From Aquincola agrisoli (GTDB lineage: Bacteria > Pseudomonadota > Gammaproteobacteria > Burkholderiales > Burkholderiaceae_C): a stretch of 64,000 nt of DNA. The notes below the pieces were generated by a model. The model ran no database searches and had not been told where the DNA came from. It was given only the letters and a program-made list of their open reading frames with translations. Location: positions 186,001 through 250,000 of the forward strand of contig NZ_JAZIBG010000019.1 of NCBI RefSeq assembly GCF_036621135.1, written 5' to 3'. This document shows positions 11,034-19,384 of the stretch, piece after piece. The stretch's first letter is position 1, and each line of letters opens with the position of its first letter. The translations under genes were made by a program, and so were the position numbers.

Positions 11034-11047
11034 CGGGCGGTGCCGGC

Positions 11048-11067
11048 CCGGTCCGTCCCCGGACCGG
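11048..11067 (+). other. GC-rich hairpin between small protein and response regulator
   Basis: Arms CCGGTCCG and CGGACCGG are perfect inverted repeats around TCCC, 14 nt after the small-protein stop and 18 nt before the regulator start. No T-run follows, so it is not a standard rho-independent terminator. It could attenuate transcription between the two genes. Confidence 0.4.
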
Positions 11068-11072
11068 CTGGC

Positions 11073-11078
11073 TAGACT
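11073..11078 (+). promoter_or_regulatory. Candidate -10 element for a leaderless response-regulator mRNA
   Basis: TAGACT lies so that transcription starting about 7 nt downstream would begin at the A of the ATG at 11085. No Shine-Dalgarno sequence is visible before that ATG. This is inference from spacing; no clear -35 is present. Confidence 0.3.
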
Positions 11079-11084
11079 GACGCC

Positions 11085-11768
11085 ATGCGCGTACTCATCG
11101 TCGAAGACGAGGCTAAGACCGCCGACTACCTGCGCCGCGGCCTCACGGAGCAGGGCCATGTGGTCGACGTGGCCACCAATGGCATCGACGGCCGCCACGC
11201 GGCGCTGGAAACCCGTTACGACGTGATCGTGCTGGACGCGATGCTGCCCGGCATCGACGGCTTCGAGGTGCTGCGCGACGTGCGGCGCACCAAGCAGGTG
11301 CCCATCATCATGCTGACGGCGCGCGACCGCATCGAGGACCGCGTGCGCGGCCTGCAGGACGGCGCCGACGACTACCTCGTCAAGCCGTTCTCGTTCCTGG
11401 AGCTGAGCGCGCGGCTGCATGCGCTGTCGCGCCGCAGCCGCCAGCTGGAGCCCACCACGATCACCGTCGGCGACATGACGCTGGACCTGCTGGGCCGCAA
11501 GGTGCACCGCGGCGGCGACCGGATCGACCTCACGGCCAAGGAGTTCGCGCTGCTCACCGCGCTGGCACGGCGTGCCGGCCAGGTGCTGTCGCGCACCGAG
11601 ATCGCCGAGCTGGTGTGGGACATCAACTTCGACAGCAACACCAACGTCGTCGAGGTGGCCGTCAAGCGGCTGCGCGGCAAGCTCGACGGCCCCTATCCGC
11701 GCAAGCTGCTGCACACGATGCGCGGCATGGGCTACGTGCTCGAGGAGCGCGAAGGCGACGCGCCATGA
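11085..11768 (+). CDS. Heavy-metal-type OmpR-family response regulator (CusR/CopR-like)
   Basis: 227 aa. Receiver domain 1-115 with VEDEAKTADYLRRGL, phospho-acceptor Asp in VLDAMLPGIDGFE (about residue 51) and the lysine in LVKPFSFLELSARL. A winged-helix DNA-binding domain follows (LTAKEFALLTALARRAGQVLS; VAVKRLRGKLD). The overall sequence fits the cusR/copR/czcR/silR group. The stop overlaps the start of the sensor kinase (ATGA). The likely operator is the TGACA-N4-TGTCA palindrome at 10531-10554. Confidence 0.93.
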   Translation: MRVLIVEDEAKTADYLRRGLTEQGHVVDVATNGIDGRHAALETRYDVIVLDAMLPGIDGFEVLRDVRRTKQVPIIMLTARDRIEDRVRGLQDGADDYLVKPFSFLELSARLHALSRRSRQLEPTTITVGDMTLDLLGRKVHRGGDRIDLTAKEFALLTALARRAGQVLSRTEIAELVWDINFDSNTNVVEVAVKRLRGKLDGPYPRKLLHTMRGMGYVLEEREGDAP

Positions 11769-13132
11769 CGCGTTACCTGTCCATCCGGCTGGCCGCGATG
11801 TTCGCGGGCTGTGCGGCCGTCGTCTTCCTGCTCGCCGGGCTGGCGCTGTACCAGGTGCTCGAGGAGGGCATGGCGCGGCAGGTGCGCGGGGAGGCCAAGC
11901 TGCGCGGCTCGTGGGTCGAGTCGGAGGTCGCACGCGTGCAGAGCGAGTCGCAGTGGCGGCTGTGGCTGGCGCCCAAGCTCGGCGCGGCCGACCTGGAGCG
12001 CAACGGCACCCGGCTGTGGATCGTCAGCGGCAACGCGGCCTTCCGCTACGGAACCCCGACGCCGGAGATCGAGGCGCTGGCCCGCGCAGGGGGCTTCGGC
12101 ACGCTGGCCGAGGCGGGCCATCCCTGCCTGCTGGTCACCTGGGCGAAGACGGTGCCGGGCGACGGCGACCGGCCCGAGGTGACGATCGTGCTGGCCAAGG
12201 ACCCGCTGCGGTTCTGGGAGACGCTGGCCGCGTTCCGCCTGGCGCTGATCGGCTTCGGCGCGGCCGGCGTGCTGGCGGTGGCCGCGCTCGGCCTGGGCAT
12301 CGCGCGGGTCGGGCTGCGCCCGCTCAAGCGGCTGTCGGGCCAGGCGCAGGCGCTCGATCCGAACCACAAGCACCAGCGCCTGGCGCTGGCGCCGATGCCG
12401 GCCGAGCTCACCGACCTCACCGCGTCCTTCAACGGCGCGCTGCAGCGGCTGGAGGCGGCGTACCAGCAGCTCGAAGCCTTCAATGCGGATGTCGCGCACG
12501 AGCTGCGCACGCCCCTGGCCAACCTGATCGGCCAGACCCAGGTGGTGCTCACGCGCCGCAGGGACGCCGCCGAGCTGGCGGAGGTGCTGCACTCCAACCT
12601 CGAGGAGCTGGAGCGGCTGAAGGCCATCGTCAACGACATGCTGTTCCTCGCCCGGGTCGACCAGGGCGCGGCAGCCTCGCACCCGTCGGAAGTCTCGATC
12701 GCGGCGGAGGTGGCCAGGGTGGTGGACTTCCTCGATGCGCTGATCGAGGAGCGCGGCGTGCGCGTCACCGTGCACGGCGATGCCCGCGGCTGCGCCGAGA
12801 CGGCGCTGCTGCAGCGCGCGCTGGGCAACCTGCTGGGCAACGCCATCGAGCACTCCGCCGCCGGCGACGAGATCACCGTGGCCATCTCCCGCGCGGGCGA
12901 ACACGTCACCGTGGCCGTCAGCAACCCCGGCCGTGCCATCGAACGCCAACACCTCGCGCACCTGTTCGACCGCTTCTACCGCGTCGACACGGCGCGCCGC
13001 AACAGCGGCGGCAACCACGGCCTGGGCCTGGCCATCGTCAAGGCGATCGCGGCGATGCACCGCGGCTCGGTGTTCGTGCGCTCCGAGCAGGGGCTGAACA
13101 CCTTCGGCTTCACGCTGCGCGCGCCTGCCTGA
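11765..13132 (+). CDS. Heavy-metal-type sensor histidine kinase (CusS/CopS-like)
   Basis: 455 aa. TM1 at about 10-30, a periplasmic domain of about 125 residues, TM2 at about 158-180, HAMP, HisKA with the histidine in FNADVAHELRTPLANLIGQ (about residue 247), and HATPase_c (LGNLLGNAIEHS; HGLGLAIVKAI). The ADVAHELRTPL motif and the layout fit heavy-metal sensor kinases such as CusS. It overlaps the regulator gene by 4 nt. The ligand cannot be told from sequence; copper or silver is the first guess from the operator. Confidence 0.92.
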   Translation: MTRYLSIRLAAMFAGCAAVVFLLAGLALYQVLEEGMARQVRGEAKLRGSWVESEVARVQSESQWRLWLAPKLGAADLERNGTRLWIVSGNAAFRYGTPTPEIEALARAGGFGTLAEAGHPCLLVTWAKTVPGDGDRPEVTIVLAKDPLRFWETLAAFRLALIGFGAAGVLAVAALGLGIARVGLRPLKRLSGQAQALDPNHKHQRLALAPMPAELTDLTASFNGALQRLEAAYQQLEAFNADVAHELRTPLANLIGQTQVVLTRRRDAAELAEVLHSNLEELERLKAIVNDMLFLARVDQGAAASHPSEVSIAAEVARVVDFLDALIEERGVRVTVHGDARGCAETALLQRALGNLLGNAIEHSAAGDEITVAISRAGEHVTVAVSNPGRAIERQHLAHLFDRFYRVDTARRNSGGNHGLGLAIVKAIAAMHRGSVFVRSEQGLNTFGFTLRAPA

Positions 13133-13225
13133 CGCGCGCCGGTCCGGGGTCCGCCCGGTCGACCGGGGCCTCCGGTTCGATGCATCATCGGGCCGGGAAT
13201 GTCCACGCCAACCGACAGGGGTTCC

Positions 13226-15928
13226 ATGACCGACGCCTCGATGCACGCCCGGCCCGATGACGATCCGCAGGAAAGCGCCGAGTGGCGCGAGGCGCTGCAG
13301 GCGCTGCTGGAAGCGGCCGGGCCCGCGCGCGTGCGGCAGATCATGGACCTGCTCGCCGAGGCGGCCCGCGAGCCGGCGGTCGGTTGGCAGCCGGTGCGCG
13401 GCACGCCCTACGTCAACACCATCCCCGCCGAGCGGCAGCCGCCGTTCCCCGGCGACCTGGCGATCGAGGAGCGGCTCGCCTCGCTGATGCGCTGGAACGC
13501 GCTGGCGATGGTCGTGCGCGCCAACCAGGCCTACGGGGAACTGGGCGGCCACATCGCCAGCTATGCGAGCGCGGCCGACCTGTTCGAGGTCGGCTTCAAC
13601 CACTTCTTCCGCGCCCGCGACGCGCGCTTCGGCGGCGACCTGGTCTTCTACCAGCCGCATTCGGCGCCCGGCGTGTATGCGCGGGCCTTCCTCGAGGGCC
13701 GGCTGAGCGCCGACGACCTGGCGCACTACCGGCAGGAGATCAGTGCACGGCGCGCCGGCGTGCAGGGCCTGAGCAGCTACCCGCATCCGTGGCTGATGCC
13801 GGCCTTCTGGCAGTTCCCCACCGGCTCGATGGGGATCGGTCCCATCAGCTCGATCTACCACGCCCGCTTCATGCGCTACCTGCAGCACCGCGGCGTGCTG
13901 GATGCGCAGGCCCCTGCCAGCGGCCCGGCCAGCCGCAAGGTGTGGGGCGTGTTCGGCGACGGCGAGATGGACGAGCCGGAGAGCATGAGCGCGCTGACGC
14001 TGGCCGCGCGCGAGCGGCTCGACAACCTGATCTGGGTCGTCAACTGCAACCTGCAGCGGCTGGACGGCCCGGTGCGCGGCAACGGCCGCATCGTCGACGA
14101 GCTGGAGGCGCTGTTCGCGGGCGCGGGCTGGAACGTGATCAAGCTCGTCTGGGGCTCGGATTGGGACGGCCTCTTCGCGCGCGACCGCGAGGGTGCGCTG
14201 GCACGCGCCTTCGCCGGCACGGTCGACGGCCAGTTCCAGACCTTCGCCGCCAAGGATGGACGCTACAACCGCGAGCACTTCTTCAACCAGAACGATGCGC
14301 TGCGGGCATTGGCCCAGGGGCTGACCGACGAGCAGATCGACCGGCTCAAGCGCGGCGGCCACGACCTCGTGAAGATCCACGCCGCCTACCACGCGGCGGT
14401 GCGGGCGGAGGGCCGGCCGACGGTGATCCTCGCGCAGACCAAGAAGGGCTACGGCATGGGCGAGGCGGGCCAGGGCCGCATGACCACGCACCAGCAGAAG
14501 AAGCTCGACCGCAGCGACCTGATCGCGTTCCGCAACCGCTTCGACCTGCCGCTGTCCGACGAGCAGGCGGCCAGCCTCGCGTTCTACAAGCCGGCTGCCG
14601 ACAGCGCCGAGATGCGCTACCTGCTGGCCCGGCGCGCGGCACTGGGCGGCTTCGTGCCCTCGCGCACGGCGGCGCACCAGGCGCTGGCGGTGCCGCCGGT
14701 CTCGGGGTATGCCGGGTTCGCGCTGCAGGCCGAGGGCAAGGAGATGAGCACGACGATGGCCTTCGTGCGCATGCTCGCCGGCCTGCTGAAGGACCCGGGC
14801 CTGGGCCCGCGCGTCGTGCCCATCGTCGCCGACGAGGCGCGCACCTTCGGCATGGCCAACCTGTTCAAGACCATCGGCATCTATTCCAGCACCGGCCAGC
14901 AGTACGAACCGGAAGACATCGGCTCGGTGCTCAGCTACCGCGAGGCGAAGGATGGCCAGATCCTGGAGGAAGGCATCAGCGAGGCGGGCGCCGTCAGCTC
15001 CTGGGCGGCCGCGGCCACCAGCTACTCCGTGCACGGCACGCCGATGCTGCCCTTCTACATCTTCTACTCGATGTTCGGCTTCCAGCGCGTCGGCGACCTG
15101 ATCTGGGCGGCCGCCGACCAGCGCGCCCGGGGCTTCCTGCTCGGTGCGACCGCCGGGCGCACCACGCTGGGTGGCGAGGGCCTGCAGCACCAGGACGGGC
15201 ACAGCCTGCTGATGGCCGCCACGGTGCCCAACTGCCGCATCTACGACCCCGCGTCGGCAGGCGAATTCGCGGTGATCCTCGACGACGGCATGCGCCGGAT
15301 GCTGGTGCACGGCGAGGACTGCTTCTACTACGTCACGCTGATGAACGAGAACCAGGCCCAGCCCTCGCTGCCCGACGGCGTGGCGCAGGACGTGGTGAAG
15401 GGCCTGTACCGGCGCGCTGCCGCACCCGGCGGCAGCGCCGCGGTGCGGCTGCTGGGCTCGGGCACCCTGCTGCAGGAGGTGGAAGCCGCGGCGAAGCTGC
15501 TGGCCGACGACTGGGGCGTGCCGGCCGAGGTCTGGAGCGCGACGAGCTACAGCGAGCTGGAGCGCGATGCCCGGGCCGCAGCGCGCCACGCCCGGCTGCA
15601 CCCCGGCGAGCCGCCGCGGCGCAGCCATGTCGAGCAGTGCCTGGGCGGCGCGGCACCCATCGTCGCGGCCAGCGACTACCTGCGCGCGTGGCCGCAGCTC
15701 ATCGCGCCCTACCTCGAAGCGCGCTTCACCGTGCTCGGCACCGACGGCTTCGGCCGCAGCGACACCCGCGCCGCGCTGCGGGCCTTCTTCGAAGTCGACC
15801 GCCATCACGTCGTGCTGGCGGCGCTGGACGCGCTGTCGCGCGCCGGCACGGTCGACGGCGGCCTGTGCGCGCAGGCCATCGTGCGCTACGGGTTGCGCAC
15901 CGGCGATCCGGCACCCTGGACGTGCTGA
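13226..15928 (+). CDS. aceE: Pyruvate dehydrogenase E1 component, homodimeric type (orphan copy)
   Basis: 900 aa, like E. coli AceE (887). The thiamine-diphosphate motif is visible (FGDGEMDEPE through VVNCNLQRLDGP, about residues 243-280), with NTIPAERQPPFPGD near the N-terminus and EGISEAGAVSSWAAAATSYS in the transketolase-like core. It decarboxylates pyruvate and reductively acetylates the E2 lipoyl domain. AGGGG at 13215-13219 favours the ATG at 13226 over one at 13199. No aceF or lpd is near, so this is probably a second copy that would borrow E2/E3 from elsewhere. It begins 93 bp after the sensor kinase. Confidence 0.93.
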   Translation: MTDASMHARPDDDPQESAEWREALQALLEAAGPARVRQIMDLLAEAAREPAVGWQPVRGTPYVNTIPAERQPPFPGDLAIEERLASLMRWNALAMVVRANQAYGELGGHIASYASAADLFEVGFNHFFRARDARFGGDLVFYQPHSAPGVYARAFLEGRLSADDLAHYRQEISARRAGVQGLSSYPHPWLMPAFWQFPTGSMGIGPISSIYHARFMRYLQHRGVLDAQAPASGPASRKVWGVFGDGEMDEPESMSALTLAARERLDNLIWVVNCNLQRLDGPVRGNGRIVDELEALFAGAGWNVIKLVWGSDWDGLFARDREGALARAFAGTVDGQFQTFAAKDGRYNREHFFNQNDALRALAQGLTDEQIDRLKRGGHDLVKIHAAYHAAVRAEGRPTVILAQTKKGYGMGEAGQGRMTTHQQKKLDRSDLIAFRNRFDLPLSDEQAASLAFYKPAADSAEMRYLLARRAALGGFVPSRTAAHQALAVPPVSGYAGFALQAEGKEMSTTMAFVRMLAGLLKDPGLGPRVVPIVADEARTFGMANLFKTIGIYSSTGQQYEPEDIGSVLSYREAKDGQILEEGISEAGAVSSWAAAATSYSVHGTPMLPFYIFYSMFGFQRVGDLIWAAADQRARGFLLGATAGRTTLGGEGLQHQDGHSLLMAATVPNCRIYDPASAGEFAVILDDGMRRMLVHGEDCFYYVTLMNENQAQPSLPDGVAQDVVKGLYRRAAAPGGSAAVRLLGSGTLLQEVEAAAKLLADDWGVPAEVWSATSYSELERDARAAARHARLHPGEPPRRSHVEQCLGGAAPIVAASDYLRAWPQLIAPYLEARFTVLGTDGFGRSDTRAALRAFFEVDRHHVVLAALDALSRAGTVDGGLCAQAIVRYGLRTGDPAPWTC

Positions 15929-15929
15929 G

Positions 15930-16772
15930 TCAGTCGAACGCCGCGCGCTGCGAGCGCAGCCAGGTGTAGGTCACGCCCACGCCCACCGACGCGCCGGTGT
16001 TCTGGCGCACCAGCGGGCTGCCGCGGTTGGCTGCGCCCTCGACGGTGTCGATGCGCGCGAATCCGAACAGCCGCCAGTCCCGCGCGGGCTGGTAGGAGAA
16101 GGAGGCCCCCAGCCGCCAGGCGATCAGGCCGCTCCCGGCGGCGTACGCCGGCCGGTCGGGCCGGGCATGGACGGGGGCGACGCCGTAAAGGGTGTCGGCC
16201 AGGCGCCGGTCGCCGATGACGGCGCTGGCCGACGCCGAGTAGGCCCAGCGGCCCGACGCGCGCCGCTCGTAGACGATCTCCGGCTCGAAGGCCATGCCGC
16301 GGTGCGCCAGGCGGTCGCTGAGATCGAACACGCCGCGCAGCGGCAGCTCGAGCCGCCAGCGGCCGCCGGCCGGACCGTCGCCGAGCTGCCATTTGATGCG
16401 CGGGCCGAACTCGACCAGCGTGCCCAGGTCCGGCATGCCGCGCCGGGCCTCGACCTCGTCGGAATCGGCCCCGAAGGCGCCCGCGAAGCCGATGTCCAGC
16501 TCCATCCGGCGGGTCTTGACCGCGCGCAGCCCGGCGGTCTCCCGGTCGGCGCGCAGGAACTGGCCGCGGTAGATGAGGAACGGCAGCACCAGGCCGCGGT
16601 TCACCTGCTCGTCGGCACCCGGGTATGCCTGCTGGGAGACGCCGAAGCCGAGCGCGCCGATCTCCCACAGCGGCAGTGCGGCCGCAGGGCCATCCTGCGC
16701 CTGGACGGCGGGCAGGGCGGCCAGGCAGGCCGCCACGCCGCAGAACTTGGCGAACAACGCGGATGAACGCAC
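15930..16772 (-). CDS. MipA/OmpV family outer-membrane protein
   Basis: 280 aa with a signal peptide (cleavage after AVQAQ, near residue 26). Alternating beta-strand segments follow, and the end GVGVTYTWLRSQRAAFD fits an outer-membrane barrel. The features (VLPFLIYRGQFLRADRE; the strand-turn pattern) match the MipA/OmpV (MltA-interacting) family, thought to act as scaffold or outer-membrane protein. The start is a GTG at 16772 preceded by AGGAG. It is convergent with aceE, one base between the stops. Confidence 0.85.
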   Translation of the reverse strand: MRSSALFAKFCGVAACLAALPAVQAQDGPAAALPLWEIGALGFGVSQQAYPGADEQVNRGLVLPFLIYRGQFLRADRETAGLRAVKTRRMELDIGFAGAFGADSDEVEARRGMPDLGTLVEFGPRIKWQLGDGPAGGRWRLELPLRGVFDLSDRLAHRGMAFEPEIVYERRASGRWAYSASASAVIGDRRLADTLYGVAPVHARPDRPAYAAGSGLIAWRLGASFSYQPARDWRLFGFARIDTVEGAANRGSPLVRQNTGASVGVGVTYTWLRSQRAAFD

Positions 16773-16886
16773 CGTGAACTCCTCGTGCCAAAGGGGGAGC
16801 GGGGCATCGTAGCCGCAGGCAAATCGTTACGTCTTGCGAGGGTCCGCACTGCTCAAGCCGTGCTTGCCGCCGCCGAAGACCGTGGC

Positions 16887-17387
16887 ATGCATCCCCGCGA
16901 CTTCGAACTGCAGAACCTCACCGAGAACCACCGCGGTGTGCGCCGGCATCGCTTCATGGAATCGGCCGACATCAATGCCGCGTTCCTCGCGGTGTTCGCA
17001 CCACTGCGCTCGAACATCCGGCGGGGCCGCAGCATCGGGGGCCAGATCTTCGCGATCGAGATGGACGCGTGCATCCCCGGCGAGTTGCTGGGCACCAGCT
17101 GGATACCCGCGGCCACCTACGGCATCGCCGATCCCGAGGTGCTGGCCGACGAAGCCCGGCGGCAGGCGCTGTTCGCCCGGTTGCTGGCCGAGCGCCGCGC
17201 CGAGGCGCTGTTCGCCTACATCTGCGAGCGCATACCGGCGGCCGGCGAGCCGCTGCTGTACGTGGAGATCGTCTCGGCGGACGGCCGCTACGCCGCGGAG
17301 CACCCCATCGTGGAGGGCGGCGGCTGGCACCTGCGCGAGCTGCACCGCGGCGCGCACCGCCGGCTCGGGCCCTCCGGGACGCGCTGA
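16887..17387 (+). CDS. Hypothetical protein
   Basis: 166 aa from the ATG chosen here; the frame stays open back to 16785, but that start lies only 13 bp from the divergent mipA start and is unlikely. I do not recognise a family. The sequence is mixed alpha/beta with no signal peptide or TM segment (GGQIFAIEMDACIPGELLG; LLAERRAEALFAYICERIP; a charged, Arg-rich tail). The ribosome binding site is weak. It sits between mipA and the sulfite exporter with no clear operon partner. Confidence 0.6.
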   Translation: MHPRDFELQNLTENHRGVRRHRFMESADINAAFLAVFAPLRSNIRRGRSIGGQIFAIEMDACIPGELLGTSWIPAATYGIADPEVLADEARRQALFARLLAERRAEALFAYICERIPAAGEPLLYVEIVSADGRYAAEHPIVEGGGWHLRELHRGAHRRLGPSGTR

Positions 17388-17408
17388 ACCCGCCGCGCCC
17401 GCACGGCT

Positions 17409-18473
17409 TCAGCGGCGCCACCAGGCGCAGGCGAGCACCAGCGCGGCGAGCCACAGCGTCTCGGCCAGGATCAGCACGAACGGGCGCCAGCCGGCGCTGG
17501 CCAACTGCCTGAACGAGGTCTTCATGCCCAGCGCCGCGATGGCGACGACCAGGCAGCCGCGCGACACGTCGTTCAGCGCGCCCTGGACCTGCGTGCCGAG
17601 CGCGCCCAGCGAGTTCAGCAGCACCATCGCGACGAACACCCACAGGAACCACGGCACCAGCGGCTGCCGGGCTTTGCCGCCGCCCTCGGCATGGCTGGCC
17701 TCGCGCGCGCGCTTGAAGGCCGTGGACACCACCACCACCACCAGCGCCAGCATGGCCACGCGGAACAGCTTGACGATGGTGGCGATGTCCCCCGTGGCCG
17801 GCCCGAGCATGTAGCCCGCGCCCACCACCTGCGCCACGTCGTGGATGGTGCCGCCGATGAAGAGCCCGGCCAGCTCCGGCGGCAGGTTCAGCACGCGCGC
17901 GACGCTCGGGTAGAGCACCATCGCGACGGTCGACATCACCGTCACCGTGACGACGACCATCAACGTGAAGCGCTCGCCCTCCTTGTCGCGCGGCAGCACG
18001 GCGGAGATGGCGAGCGCCGCCGAGGCGCCGCAGATGGCCACCGAGCCGCCGGAAAGCACGCCCTGCGCCCGGGTCATGCCCAGCCAGCGCGCCAGCAGCA
18101 GGCCGGCGCCGATCGTCGTGACGACGCCGGCCACGACGATCAGCGCCGTCGACCAGCCGAGGCCGACGATCTGCGTCGCCGTGATGCGAGCGCCCAGCAG
18201 CCCGACCCCGAAACGCAGCAGCGTGCGCGAGCAGAACTCGATGCCGGGCTTGGTCTTGCCGTCCTGGCTCAGGTAGTGGAACGCCACGCCGAAGAACAGC
18301 GCGTACAGCAGCTGCGGGCCGCCATGCAGCGTCGACACGAAGGTGGCGGCCAGCGCGATGACGGCGGTGAGCGCCGAGCCCGGCAGCCACGAGAGCACCT
18401 GCTGCGCCCAGGCCCTGGCCCGCGGGGCCGGTGCGCCGGCCAGCGCGGAGGGTTCGCTGGAGGGGCCGCTCAC
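17409..18473 (-). CDS. suyZ: YeiH family sulfite exporter of the sulfolactate locus
   Basis: 354 aa integral membrane protein with about 10 hydrophobic segments and the conserved YeiH/UPF0324 motifs (LRFGVGLLGARIT; GGSVAICGASAALAIS; FIGGTIHDVAQVVGAG). Members of this family were named putative sulfate or sulfite exporters and occur beside sulfonate-degradation genes (SuyZ). The GTG start overlaps the suyR stop by 4 nt, so the exporter is coupled to the regulator. With SuyAB next door, the likely substrate is the sulfite released from sulfolactate. The substrate is inferred from context. Confidence 0.85.
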   Translation of the reverse strand: MSGPSSEPSALAGAPAPRARAWAQQVLSWLPGSALTAVIALAATFVSTLHGGPQLLYALFFGVAFHYLSQDGKTKPGIEFCSRTLLRFGVGLLGARITATQIVGLGWSTALIVVAGVVTTIGAGLLLARWLGMTRAQGVLSGGSVAICGASAALAISAVLPRDKEGERFTLMVVVTVTVMSTVAMVLYPSVARVLNLPPELAGLFIGGTIHDVAQVVGAGYMLGPATGDIATIVKLFRVAMLALVVVVVSTAFKRAREASHAEGGGKARQPLVPWFLWVFVAMVLLNSLGALGTQVQGALNDVSRGCLVVAIAALGMKTSFRQLASAGWRPFVLILAETLWLAALVLACAWWRR

Positions 18474-19261
18474 GAGGGCCTCGACAGCAGGTTCACGTAG
18501 TCGTGCCGCGTGGTGTCGATGGTCGACACCCGGTGCTCCACCGGCTTGTCGCCGAAGGTGAGCGCGGTCCGCTGTACCGACATCACCGGCATGCCCTGCG
18601 CCACGCCGAGGATGCGCGCCGCCGTGCGGTCTGCGGCCACGGCCCGGGCCCGTTCCTGCGCGCGCACGACCGTGATGCCGAACTCCGTCTGGTAGAGGTG
18701 GTAGATCGTGCTGGGCCGCTCCCGGAAGCGCTTCTCGGTCAGCCCCTTGAACAGCAGCGAGGGCAGCGTGAGGCGGTCGTGGATCACCGCCTTGCCCTGC
18801 AGCAGCAGGCGGTTGTCGATCTGGATGACGGGCTCGCCGGCCTTCATGCCCAGCGCCTGCGCGATGTCCGCATCCACACGCAGGCGCTCGAATGCGACCA
18901 GCTCGACCTTGGGCGCTTCGCGCAGCCCGTCGCTGCGCTCGACGTGGAAGAACTGGAACAGGAAGCGGTCGGTGTTGTGCATGGCGACGAAGGTGCCGCG
19001 GCCCTGCCGGCGCACGAGGATGTGCTCGGCCACCAGTTCGTCGACCGCGTGGCGCAGGGTGCCGATCGACACGCCCAGGGCGGCCGCCAGCCCGGTCTCG
19101 CTGGGCAGCGCACCGCCCGCGGGGTAGGTGCCGGCCTCGATGGCGCGCAGCAGCGAGCGCTTGACGACGCGGTACAGCGGCGCGCCCGCCGCGTCGGGCG
19201 CGATGGGAGCGAAGTCGGCGGCCGTCGCCACGGACGCCGGGGGGGACGCAATGAGTGCCAT
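18470..19261 (-). CDS. suyR: GntR/HutC-family regulator (UTRA domain) of the sulfolactate locus
   Basis: 263 aa. N-terminal winged helix at about 27-95 (GTYPAGGALPSETGLAAALG; SIGTLRHAVDELVAEHILV; RRQGRGTFV), then a UTRA ligand domain ending IDTTRHDYVNLLS. It is divergent from suyA across a 123-bp region holding an A+T-rich dyad, the likely operator. It is translationally coupled to suyZ. The ligand is presumably sulfolactate or a related C3 compound; that is inference. Confidence 0.88.
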   Translation of the reverse strand: MALIASPPASVATAADFAPIAPDAAGAPLYRVVKRSLLRAIEAGTYPAGGALPSETGLAAALGVSIGTLRHAVDELVAEHILVRRQGRGTFVAMHNTDRFLFQFFHVERSDGLREAPKVELVAFERLRVDADIAQALGMKAGEPVIQIDNRLLLQGKAVIHDRLTLPSLLFKGLTEKRFRERPSTIYHLYQTEFGITVVRAQERARAVAADRTAARILGVAQGMPVMSVQRTALTFGDKPVEHRVSTIDTTRHDYVNLLSRPS

Positions 19262-19297
19262 GGCGCCATTGTCGTCCGGCGCGCCGGATTCATCCAA

Positions 19298-19311
19298 GTC
19301 ATATAAATGAC
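19298..19311. promoter_or_regulatory. Candidate SuyR operator in the suyR-suyA divergent region
   Basis: GTCAT and ATGAC form an exact dyad around ATAA, in one of the few A+T-rich patches of the region. It lies 4 bp upstream of a consensus -35 (TTGACA, 19316-19321). GntR/HutC proteins bind short dyads with GT...AC ends, which this has. Confidence 0.45.
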
Positions 19312-19315
19312 CTGT

Positions 19316-19345
19316 TTGACACTCCGAGAAGCCGGCTCCGACACT
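19316..19345 (+). promoter_or_regulatory. Putative suyA promoter
   Basis: A perfect TTGACA -35 at 19316-19321 is followed after 18 bp by GACACT (19340-19345), a weak -10. The suyA ATG lies 40 nt further on with AGGAG at 19373-19377. A weak -10 next to an operator is what a regulated promoter would show. Confidence 0.45.
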
Positions 19346-19384
19346 GCGTTCCGTTGAAACCCAACGTGGAACAGGAGACAGCAC

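Noticed and set aside
11732..15808. Very long minus-strand open frame (1358 codons) opposite the sensor kinase and aceE
   Set aside because: High G+C leaves antisense frames open. Its translation is low-complexity His/Arg/Ala/Val-rich, with no motif, and the plus strand encodes clear proteins.
16785..16886. Longer N-terminus for the hypothetical protein from 16785
   Set aside because: It would start 13 bp from the divergent mipA start and overlap its ribosome binding site and promoter.
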